This document shows, piece after piece, positions 42,434-50,203 of a stretch of 64,000 bases of DNA (positions within the stretch are counted from its first letter, which is position 1; each line of letters opens with the position of its first letter). The stretch is taken from contig NZ_CP108458.1 of assembly GCF_036242395.1 (NCBI RefSeq), positions 4,030,001 through 4,094,000 on the forward strand, given 5' to 3'. Position numbers and translations under genes: made by a program. The notes beneath the pieces are model-generated. The model saw only the letters and a list, made by a program, of their open reading frames with translations, was not told the DNA's origin and did not search any database. This DNA is from Kitasatospora sp. NBC_01266. GTDB lineage: Bacteria; Actinomycetota; Actinomycetes; Streptomycetales; Streptomycetaceae.

Positions 42434-45184
42434 TCAGTCGTTCTGGTAGAGGCCGAAGATGTCGACCACCAGGTTGATGTTCCCGCCGCTGGCGTTCCAG
42501 AAGTCGATCAGACCGTCGGGGCCGCGGCCCGTCTGGACCATGTTCGGGACCGTCTGACCCGCGCGCCAGTTCAGCGTGGACACGGACGGCGGCGAGAGCG
42601 GGGCCTCCGATCCACTCTGGTACTGCTGAAGGGTGTTCGGGTCGAGCCCGATGCTGAGGTGTCCGTCGGTCGCCGTGTCGGTCGCGGTGCTGTTGAGCAC
42701 GAACCCGGTGAAGTCGGGGTGGTTGTGGGCCAGCGGCATGTAGATGTAGTTCCAGCCGGGCAGCGGGCCGCCGCTCCAGCTCGCCGGGTCACGGGTGTCG
42801 AGCAGACGCTCCGGAGCCAGCGGCAGGTAGGCGCTCTTGCCGGCCGCGCTGTAGTAGCCGACGACGTCGACGATCAGGTCGGCCGCTCCCCAGGAGCTGT
42901 TGAGGATCTGGATCCTGCCGTCGGCGCCCACCGGCACGACCACCGAGTTGGCGATGGTCTGGCCGCCGCTGTAGTTCACGTTGGACGCGTTCGGCGCCGC
43001 CTGGCCGTCCGGGTAGACGGTCAGGTGCCCGGGCCCGGCGGGCCCGGTGACCGTGACGTTGAGGGCGACGGCGGTGATGCCCGAGCCGGGCAGTTGGCCG
43101 CCGGCCGACCCGGCGATCTGCACGGGCAGCGACTGGCCGCCGCCCACCCGCGGCTGCCCGCTGCCGTCGCGGGTGTCGACCAGGCGGTTGGGCACCACGG
43201 GGGTGTAGCCGCTGGACGGGGACTGGGTGAAGTAGCCGTCGATGTCGACGATCAGGTTCAGCGCGTCGCCGGCGTTGTACAGGTCGATGGAGCCGTCGAC
43301 GCCGACCTCCGCGACCACCATGTTCGGAACCGTCTGGCCGGTCGCGTAGTTGAGGTTCGACGTGCCCGGCACCGGGTCGCCGTCGCCGTAGACGGTGACG
43401 TGGCCGGCGCTGGTGGTGTCGGTGGCCGTGACGTTGAGCACGACGGCCGTCACACCGGCCGGGATCGCAACGTTGCCGGCGATCTGCAGCTTGGTCGTCG
43501 AGTAGCCCGCGACGTTCGGCAGGTTGCTGCTGTTGCGGGTGTCGAGCAGCCGGGTCGGCCCGTACGGCGTGTAGTCCGAGCCCGCGGTGGCGATCGTGCC
43601 CGAGTTGCTCACCGCGTAGCCGGCGGTGTCGGTGGCCGTGGCGGTGATGGGGAACTGACCGAGCTTCGGGTAGGTGTGCGGGGCGGTGGCGGGGCCTGGG
43701 GCGAAGTTCACGTCGCTGCTCGTACCGTCACCCCAGTCGACGTGCAGGGATCGCGCGCCGCTGACGGATGTGACGGTCGCGGTGAGCGTCACCCCGTAGG
43801 CGCTGGTGTCCGTCGCCTGCAGCGCGAGGGTCAGGTCGGGGGCGTACGCGATCGCGCCCCGGTCGTGGTACGGGCTCGCCGCGTAGAAGTCCGAAGCCAG
43901 CGCGCCGGGAGCGTTCGGGTTCGCCGAGCCGATCGCGGCGGAGCCCGGCTGCGGGCGGGCGTCCACATCGGTCGACTCGTTCGGCCGCAGCGCGACCGGG
44001 GCCGCCTCCTTGGTCTCGACGGCGTCGTGCGTGCCCAGCGGGCCGGCGGCCTTGGAAGCGTCCAGGCTCGGGTAGGTCGTGCCGGCCCAGCTGTAGGGCG
44101 CGGTCGCGTCGCTGCCGAAGACGGAGAAGTCGTTGTAGTCGGACACCGTGCCGGCGGCGGAGTCGCTGGACACGGTGATGTCCGGCGCCCAGCCCAGGTT
44201 GTTGGCGAGGCACTGGGACTGGTAGCCGCCCAGCAGGGCATCCGTGGTCGGATCGGCGTCCTCCAGCACGTTGTTCTCCAGGGAGACCCCGGACGACGCA
44301 CCCTCGACGTCGATCGCCGACTTGCACCCGCGCTGGATGGTGTTGCCCACGGCGTTCAGGCCAGTCACCCCAGCGGCCGAGATCCCCCCGGCGGCCAGGA
44401 TGTCACTGGCGAGACTGATCCGGCTCGCGCCGGACGCGACCGAGACCGCCGTGACGTTGGAACCGCTCTGGTTGTAGCGCGTGTCGACGTACGTACGGCT
44501 CACCGAGATGCCGCTGGAGGCCCCGTCGATGGTGAGGCTGCCCGACGCGTTGTCGGCGGTCAGGTAGCTGGAGTCCAGGCTGACGTTCGAGGACCCGATC
44601 ACCTGGACCGCGGGCGCCCCGTACGAGGTCAGCATCAGGTTGCTGATCGTCACATTGCTGACGTGGTCCAGCACGATCGCGGGCTTGCCGCCACTGGCGT
44701 TGGTCGCGGTGATCCACGCCTGGTCGCCGAGGCCGACGATGGTGATGCCCGACGTCTTGACAGTCACCGACTCCTGGGAGAAGTAGCCGATCGAACCCTG
44801 GACGTCGATGGTGTCGCCCGGCTGCGCCACGTTGACCGCGTCCTGCACCAGGCAGAAGGGGGAATCCTGCGCGCCCGTCCCGGGGTCGCTCGAGCAGCCG
44901 CCGTTGGCCGTGGAGGCGTAGATCGTCCTCGGGCCCGCGCTCACGCTCGCGCTCTTGCTCGCTGCGGCCTTGCGCGTGCCGGGCGCCGGCCGCTGCACGC
45001 GGAGCGACTTGTCGGCGGGACTGGTGAACGTCTTGAGAGCCCCGGACCCGGTCAGTGGTGCGGTGTTCACCAGGTGCGACTCGGCGCCGGCCGGCGGCGA
45101 GTCGGTCGCGGACGCGAGACCTGGTACGAGTGCGATACCGACCGCGGCTGCGGCAGCGGTGACGACGAGCCGGTGATGAAACAC
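42434..45184 (-). CDS. Secreted beta-helix + PKD + three RLLDTR-module protein
   Basis: A 916-residue secreted protein. The signal peptide (RLVVTAAAAAVGIALVPGLA) ends near residue 28. Residues ~90-440 look like a right-handed beta-helix (DAVNVAQPGDTIDVQG; VTISNLMLTSYGAPAVQV). A PKD domain follows (~450-530; LHVDWGDGTSS, HTYPKLGQFPITATATD). Three ~123-residue modules begin at about 539, 661 and 786, each with R-L-(L/V)-D-T-R, LNVT..T, a G-(H)-(V/L)-T-V-Y strand, SN-(V/L)-NY or STLNW, GQT-(V/I)-(P/A)-N and a final IV-D-(I/V)-x-G-(Y/L)-(F/Y). The protein at 50204 has the same modules. The start is GTG 45184 or TTG 45187. Sugar or wall binding is plausible but unproven. Confidence 0.75.
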   Translation of the reverse strand: MFHHRLVVTAAAAAVGIALVPGLASATDSPPAGAESHLVNTAPLTGSGALKTFTSPADKSLRVQRPAPGTRKAAASKSASVSAGPRTIYASTANGGCSSDPGTGAQDSPFCLVQDAVNVAQPGDTIDVQGSIGYFSQESVTVKTSGITIVGLGDQAWITATNASGGKPAIVLDHVSNVTISNLMLTSYGAPAVQVIGSSNVSLDSSYLTADNASGSLTIDGASSGISVSRTYVDTRYNQSGSNVTAVSVASGASRISLASDILAAGGISAAGVTGLNAVGNTIQRGCKSAIDVEGASSGVSLENNVLEDADPTTDALLGGYQSQCLANNLGWAPDITVSSDSAAGTVSDYNDFSVFGSDATAPYSWAGTTYPSLDASKAAGPLGTHDAVETKEAAPVALRPNESTDVDARPQPGSAAIGSANPNAPGALASDFYAASPYHDRGAIAYAPDLTLALQATDTSAYGVTLTATVTSVSGARSLHVDWGDGTSSDVNFAPGPATAPHTYPKLGQFPITATATDTAGYAVSNSGTIATAGSDYTPYGPTRLLDTRNSSNLPNVAGYSTTKLQIAGNVAIPAGVTAVVLNVTATDTTSAGHVTVYGDGDPVPGTSNLNYATGQTVPNMVVAEVGVDGSIDLYNAGDALNLIVDIDGYFTQSPSSGYTPVVPNRLVDTRDGSGQPRVGGGQSLPVQIAGSAGGQLPGSGITAVALNVTVTGPAGPGHLTVYPDGQAAPNASNVNYSGGQTIANSVVVPVGADGRIQILNSSWGAADLIVDVVGYYSAAGKSAYLPLAPERLLDTRDPASWSGGPLPGWNYIYMPLAHNHPDFTGFVLNSTATDTATDGHLSIGLDPNTLQQYQSGSEAPLSPPSVSTLNWRAGQTVPNMVQTGRGPDGLIDFWNASGGNINLVVDIFGLYQND

Positions 45185-45515
45185 CAACCCCCCCAGTCGT
45201 ATTCATGTGATGAACGGGCAGAAAGCTGGGTCAGCGTACGGGAGACGCGCACGCCGAACAAAGCCAATTCCTCCCTACTGTCGCCACACCGCACCCACCA
45301 TCAGTTGCACCACTCCCACTGCCTCCCGGGTCAGGGCCTGCTGGGAGAAATTGCGCCGGGAACGGTCTCGGCGGCTCTGCTGACGCGCCGTCAACGGAGT
45401 CGGGCAACGCCACGGCCGACCTGGGCGGCATTCGCCGACGAGCCCCCGAGGACGCCTCCTACCGAGCGCTGTCCCGCCTGCCGTTCCGCCGCCGGGGCGA
45501 GTAGGATCCGCGAGC
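45185..45515. other. Gap between the module protein and the ECF41 gene
   Basis: 331 bases between divergent genes. There is no gene and no clear ECF41-type TGTCACA promoter. A stretch of seven G's on the minus strand (about 45,189) provides the purine-rich ribosome site of the module protein gene. Confidence 0.5.
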
Positions 45516-46460
45516 ATGGCCCTGAGCATGAGCGACGTGGACCGGTTCGAGGCCGCCAGGCCCCGGCTGGAGGCCATTGCCTACCGGCTGCTCGGCTCGG
45601 CGGGTGAGGCGGAGGACGCCGTCCAGGAGACGTTCCTGCGTTGGCAGGCGACCGACGTCGGGCGGATCGAGGTGCCCGAGGCCTGGCTGACGAAGGTCCT
45701 CACCAACTTCTGCCTCAATCAGCTCACTTCGGCACGCGCCCGGCGTGAGACATACGTGGGGAGGTGGCTCCCCGAGCCGCTGCTCGCCGGCGACCCGATG
45801 CTCGGCCCGGCCGACACCGTGGAGCAGCGCGAGTCGGTGTCGTACGCCGTCCTCGTCCTGCTGGAGCGCCTGTCGCCCAACGAGCGGGCGGTGTACGTGC
45901 TGCGTGAGGCCTTCGACTACCCGCACCGGGAGATCGCCGGGATCCTGGACCTCACCGAGGCCGCCAGCCAGCAGATCTACCACCGGGCCAAGAAGCACGT
46001 CGTGGACGGCAGGGCGCGCACCGAGATCGACGAGGCCACCGCCCGCAGGATCGTCGAGGAATTCCTGGCCGCGGCGACCAGCGGCCGTACCGAGCCCCTG
46101 GTACGTCTGCTCACCCAGGATGCCGTCTCGGTCGGCGACGGCGGTGGGAAGGTCCCGGCCCGCGCGAAGGGATTCGAGGGGGCGCTCGCGGTCGCCAAGT
46201 TCCTGCGCGGCCTGTTCAAGCCCAGCGAGGCCAAGCGGGCCCTTGTCGGCGGCGCGGCCGAGATCCACGCCACGACCGCCAACGGCGGGCCCGCCATCGT
46301 GGCGGTCGTGGACGGCCGGGTCGTCGGGATCACGTGCCTGGAGGTCACCGCGGAGGGCATCGCCGCGGTCCGCAGCCAGGTCAACCCCGACAAGCTCGTC
46401 CGCGCGACCGCGCAGTGGGCCGCCACGGACCAGGGGGACTCCCCGCTCCACACGCTCTGA
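45516..46460 (+). CDS. ECF41-family RNA polymerase sigma factor with SnoaL-like tail
   Basis: A 314-residue sigma factor. Region 2 is RLLGSAGEAEDAVQETFLRW and region 4 is LSPNERAVYVLREAFDYPH, then REIAGILDLTEAASQQIYHRAKKH. The ~100-residue C-terminal extension has the SnoaL fold typical of ECF41. All three ECF41 hallmark motifs are present: WLPEPL (linker, ~85-90), DGGGK and NPDKL. In ECF41 the extension acts as a built-in regulator instead of an anti-sigma factor. The oxidoreductase directly downstream is the usual partner. ATG 45516 lacks a strong ribosome site. Confidence 0.92.
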   Translation: MALSMSDVDRFEAARPRLEAIAYRLLGSAGEAEDAVQETFLRWQATDVGRIEVPEAWLTKVLTNFCLNQLTSARARRETYVGRWLPEPLLAGDPMLGPADTVEQRESVSYAVLVLLERLSPNERAVYVLREAFDYPHREIAGILDLTEAASQQIYHRAKKHVVDGRARTEIDEATARRIVEEFLAAATSGRTEPLVRLLTQDAVSVGDGGGKVPARAKGFEGALAVAKFLRGLFKPSEAKRALVGGAAEIHATTANGGPAIVAVVDGRVVGITCLEVTAEGIAAVRSQVNPDKLVRATAQWAATDQGDSPLHTL

Positions 46461-46502
46461 TCCGATACGAGGCGAGCTGTGACGTGCCTCACATCCCGAT
46501 CC

Positions 46503-46528
46503 TGTCAGGAAACGCCGGGCTGCACGGT
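46503..46528 (+). promoter_or_regulatory. Weak candidate ECF41-type promoter before the oxidoreductase
   Basis: TGTCAGG, 15 bases, CGGT. The published ECF41 consensus is TGTCACA then about 16 bases then CGTC, so the match is 5 of 7 and 2 of 4. It is offered as a test site only. Confidence 0.25.
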
Positions 46529-46585
46529 TCAAGGGGCGAAACCGCGCACGACCACGGCGGACCCGCGCAGACAGGAGCAGGCACA

Positions 46586-47791
46586 ATGCAGCACCGCATC
46601 GTCGTCCTCGGAGCCGGCTACACCGGAGCCATCGCCGCCGGCCGCCTCGCCAAGCGGCTGCACCGCGAGGACGTCACCATCACCCTCGTCAACCCCGAGC
46701 CCGACTTCGTCGAGCGGGTCCGGCTGCACCAGCTCGCGGCCGGCCAGGACCTCGCGCCCCGGCCGTTCAGCGAGATGTTCGCGGGCGCGGGCGTGGAACT
46801 GAGGCTCGCGAAGGTCACCGCCGTGGACGTGGACCGCAAGACGGTGGCGGTCACCGCCGTGGACGGCCCCGCGGCGGGGGAACTCGAGTACGACACGCTG
46901 GTCTACGCCCTCGGCAGCGACTGGAACCACGAGGGCGTACCCGGCACCGCCGAACACGCCCACGAGGTCTCCAGCCGCCCCGGAGCCCTCCGCCTGCGCG
47001 AGCGCCTGGCCGCCCTGGACGCCGGCCGGACCGTGGTCGTGGTCGGCGGCGGACTGACCGGCCTGGAGGCCGCGACCGAGATCGCCGAGGCGCGCCCGGA
47101 CCTCGATGTCGCCCTGGCGGCTCGCGGCGCGCTCGGTGACTGGCTCTCCGAGAAGGGTCGCGCCCACCTGCGGAAGGTGGTGGACAAGCTCGCCATCAAG
47201 GTCCACGAACACACGGCGGTCACCGCCGTGGCGGCGGACGGCGTGACGGCGGCCGACGGCACGACCATCCCCGCCGAGGTCACCGTCTGGACCACCGGCT
47301 TCGCCGTCCACCCGATCGCCCGTGCCACCGCCCTGGAGCGCACCGACCGCGGGCAGATCGTGGTCGACTCCACGATGCGCTCGGTCTCGCACCCGGACGT
47401 GTACGCCGTGGGCGACGCGGCGATGGCGATCGGCCCGGGCGGAAAGCCCCTCCGTATGTCCTGCGCCTCGGGCGTTCCCATGGCCTGGCAGGCCGCCGAC
47501 GCCATCGCCGCCCGCCTCACCGACACCAAGGTCCCCAGCGTCGCCATCCGCTACTTCCAGCAGTGCATCTCGCTCGGCCGCAAGGAGGGCCTGATCCAGT
47601 TCGTCACCGCCGACGACCGAGCGGTCAACCGCGCCCTCACGGGCCGCGTGGCCGCCCTCTACAAAGAGCTGATCTGCAAGGGCGCGGCCTGGGGCGTCGC
47701 CAACCCGACCGTAGGCGTCCCGTCCCGCCGCCGGCGTGTCGTGCGGCAGGAGACCCGAAGCCGTGCAGGGGTGGAGGCGAGCGCGGCCTGA
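46586..47791 (+). CDS. FAD-dependent NADH-dehydrogenase-like oxidoreductase
   Basis: A 401-residue flavoprotein of the NDH-2 / pyridine nucleotide-disulphide oxidoreductase superfamily. The FAD Rossmann motif is RIVVLGAGYTGAIAAGRLAK. The NAD(P) motif is TVVVVGGGLTGLEAATEIAE. VYAVGDAAMAIGP is the second FAD motif. ATG 46586 has AGGAG at 9 bases. It lies 125 bases after the ECF41 gene and is the typical ECF41 target class (carboxymuconolactone decarboxylases, oxidoreductases, epimerases). The electron acceptor is unknown. Confidence 0.9.
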   Translation: MQHRIVVLGAGYTGAIAAGRLAKRLHREDVTITLVNPEPDFVERVRLHQLAAGQDLAPRPFSEMFAGAGVELRLAKVTAVDVDRKTVAVTAVDGPAAGELEYDTLVYALGSDWNHEGVPGTAEHAHEVSSRPGALRLRERLAALDAGRTVVVVGGGLTGLEAATEIAEARPDLDVALAARGALGDWLSEKGRAHLRKVVDKLAIKVHEHTAVTAVAADGVTAADGTTIPAEVTVWTTGFAVHPIARATALERTDRGQIVVDSTMRSVSHPDVYAVGDAAMAIGPGGKPLRMSCASGVPMAWQAADAIAARLTDTKVPSVAIRYFQQCISLGRKEGLIQFVTADDRAVNRALTGRVAALYKELICKGAAWGVANPTVGVPSRRRRVVRQETRSRAGVEASAA

Positions 47792-47866
47792 CCCCGCCCG
47801 ATGGGGCGCCGGAGGGGATGCGCCAGCTTCAAGGCGAGGCGTCGGCACAGCGTCGCCCGTACAGCA

Positions 47867-47904
47867 GGAAGGGCCCTGCCGGAGGGATCCGGTAGGGCCC
47901 TTCC
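47867..47904 (+). terminator. Terminator after the oxidoreductase
   Basis: GGAAGGGCCCT and CCGG pair with CCGG and AGGGCCCTTCC, about 15 pairs. Confidence 0.8.
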
Positions 47905-48087
47905 CGACGGGCCGTCTACTGTCCGGCCCCGACTCCTATGCGTGCCCGCCTTCGACCGATCGAATGACTTTCACATCCCACGCCGTCAGCACGCCGCGCA
48001 GCAGCCCCGGTCCCGGAGTCCGCGTACCTACCATGCGCCGTGAGTGCCCTGAAAGCGGGGCTTCCGACTCCAGAAACGGCTGGGCGA

Positions 48088-49743
48088 ATGAGATCAAGGA
48101 TCCGTGATCGGCTTCGGGCCTGGGCCACCCTCGGCGTCACGCTCGCGGTCGTGGCCGGGACAGCTGCCGCCGCACCTGCGGAGAACCCGCACAGCGACCT
48201 CGGGCCCGACATCACGGCGATCATGAACAAGCCCGCGTACAAGCACGCGCAGTGGGGCCTGCTGGAGATCGACCCCGAGAGCGGGCGGGTCGTCCACTCC
48301 ATGAGCCCCGACCAGTTCTTCATGCCGGGTTCGACCATCAAGCTGATCACCATCTCCAGTGCCTGGCACGCCCTCGGCCCGGACCACCGCTTCACCACGC
48401 CGGTGCACGCGATCGGCCAACTCAACGGGTCGACCCTCACCGGGAACCTGGCGCTCGTCGCCCAGGGCGACCTCACCATGGGCGGCCGGACCAAGCCGGA
48501 CGGGTCGGTCGACTTCACCCCCATCGACCACACCTATGCCGACGACGTCCCGGGCGCGACCCTCACGCCGGAGGACCCGCTCGCCGGCCTGGACGGGATC
48601 GCCCACCAGGTCCGCGACTCGGGCATCACCGCGGTCGACGGCGATGTCGTCATCGACCCGCGGCTGTTCACGCCCCCGTCGCTCAACCCCCAGCCGACAC
48701 CCCTCATCATCAACGACAACGTCATCGACCTGCTGACCACCCCGGCCTCCCCCGGACAGCCCGCCCAGCTGAGCTGGCGCCCGCAGGTCGCGCCGTACCA
48801 GGTCACCTCCAACGTCCAGACGGTGGCGGCCGGTGGCACCACCGACATCCAGGTCACCGCGTCCCCTGACGGCACGAGGATCACGCTCTCCGGCACGATC
48901 GCCGCCGACGCCCAACCCACCTTGAAGGTCTCCCAGATCCAGGACCCCAACGCATTCGGGCGCACGGCCCTGATCGAGGCCCTGGGCCGCGCGGGGGTCA
49001 CCGTCACCGCCCCGCCGACCGGGCCCAACCCGGACGGCACGCTGCCCGCCTCGTACACCGGCGATCCGCAGGTGGCCGCCTTCGTCTCACCGCCGTACCG
49101 CGAGTACGCCAAGCTGATCCTGAACGTCAGCCACAACCTCGGCGCCAACCTGGCGCTGTGCAACATGGCCGTGAACCGCGGCAGCACGGACTGCTTCGAC
49201 GGCTTCCCGGTCATCCACGACTTCCTCACCCAGACGGCGAACGTCGACCCGACTCAGTTCCAGATGGCGGACGGACGCGGCGATGTGCCCGTCGACCGCG
49301 TCACGCCCACCGGGCTCAACCAGCTGCTCGCGTACTGGCTGCGCACCCCTGACGCGGACGCGTTCCGCACCTCACTGCCGATCCTCGGGGTGTCCGGCAC
49401 GGGCGCTCTCTTCTGCACCACCGACTGCCCGGCCAAGGGCAAGGTCTTCGCCAAGCCCGGCACCATCATCGGCTTCGACCAGCTCAACCAGCAGTTCGCC
49501 ATCAACGCGCAGACGTACGCGGGCTACCTGCAGGCGGACGACGGCCACCTCTACACCTTCTTCATCGGCGTCAACGGCGCGGCGGCACCGGACATCCAGG
49601 GGTTCTTCGACGTCAACGACGACGTCGACGAGATCGCCGCCATCCTCCAGCAAGAGGCATGCGCGGAACACGGCGCCGGCCGCTCGCACCACAAGGACGT
49701 CATGTCCGCGAGAAGGCCGCTCTCCCGGATCATTCGTCCGTAA
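48088..49743 (+). CDS. S13/PBP4-type D-alanyl-D-alanine carboxypeptidase
   Basis: A 551-residue secreted protein. The signal peptide is RLRAWATLGVTLAVVAGTAA. Active-site motifs are S82-x-x-K85 in MPGSTIKL, S348-H-N in NVSHNLGAN, and K456-P-G where KTG is usual (AKPGTI). The insert between the first two motifs, ~265 residues, is the S13-type domain. S13 enzymes trim or open peptide cross-links in peptidoglycan. ATG 48088 is chosen because the codons upstream (from GTG 48040) have poor third-position bias. The Thr-to-Pro change in the third motif is worth noting. The C-terminus is basic (RRPLSRIIRP). Confidence 0.85.
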   Translation: MRSRIRDRLRAWATLGVTLAVVAGTAAAAPAENPHSDLGPDITAIMNKPAYKHAQWGLLEIDPESGRVVHSMSPDQFFMPGSTIKLITISSAWHALGPDHRFTTPVHAIGQLNGSTLTGNLALVAQGDLTMGGRTKPDGSVDFTPIDHTYADDVPGATLTPEDPLAGLDGIAHQVRDSGITAVDGDVVIDPRLFTPPSLNPQPTPLIINDNVIDLLTTPASPGQPAQLSWRPQVAPYQVTSNVQTVAAGGTTDIQVTASPDGTRITLSGTIAADAQPTLKVSQIQDPNAFGRTALIEALGRAGVTVTAPPTGPNPDGTLPASYTGDPQVAAFVSPPYREYAKLILNVSHNLGANLALCNMAVNRGSTDCFDGFPVIHDFLTQTANVDPTQFQMADGRGDVPVDRVTPTGLNQLLAYWLRTPDADAFRTSLPILGVSGTGALFCTTDCPAKGKVFAKPGTIIGFDQLNQQFAINAQTYAGYLQADDGHLYTFFIGVNGAAAPDIQGFFDVNDDVDEIAAILQQEACAEHGAGRSHHKDVMSARRPLSRIIRP

Positions 49744-50203
49744 CGCGACCAGTACCCACGGCTCGCGCCGTTGCCGCACGCGATGGCGCTGGCGGGATGA
49801 CGCCGGCACAGCTGATGCGGCATGCATCGCCTGCCCCCCGGCGGCGCGAGCTCCTGGGAAGCCACCCCAGCGGTCAGGGGACTCGGCAGACGAGTCCGAG
49901 GAGTACGGCAGCCGCCCCGACCCGGTAACACCAGCTCAGGGCCGGTATCCCGCAAGGGACACCGGCCCTGACTGGTTTCCCGACCCGTTGGGAGCCGCTG
50001 GGGAGCGAGCCGGGGAGCGGACCAAGGAGCCCGCTCCCGAGCGCCTGCTACTGACACGCCCTCAGCAGGGCATCGAGGGCGGCCTCCCGGACCCGCGTCA
50101 GGCGGCCGGGCGGGTTGAACAGCCGGCACCCCCAGAGGATCTTCACCGATTGCCCTCGTTTAGGATCACGTAGCCAACACGGCTTCGACACAGGCGAGTT
50201 GAG
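49744..50203. other. Gap upstream of the second module protein
   Basis: 460 bases without a convincing gene. It includes the terminator at 49937-49970 and an AT-richer promoter region (about 50,150-50,200). Confidence 0.5.
49937..49970 (+). terminator. Hairpin downstream of the S13 PBP gene
   Basis: CAGGGCCGGT pairs with ACCGGCCCTG (10 bp), with an inner TCCC/GGGA pairing. Confidence 0.7.

Noticed and set aside
42320..45607. 1,095-codon plus-strand frame over the secreted module protein
   Set aside because: It reads as a Val/Arg/Gly/Ala mixture with no domain, whereas the minus strand encodes a signal peptide, PKD domain and repeats.
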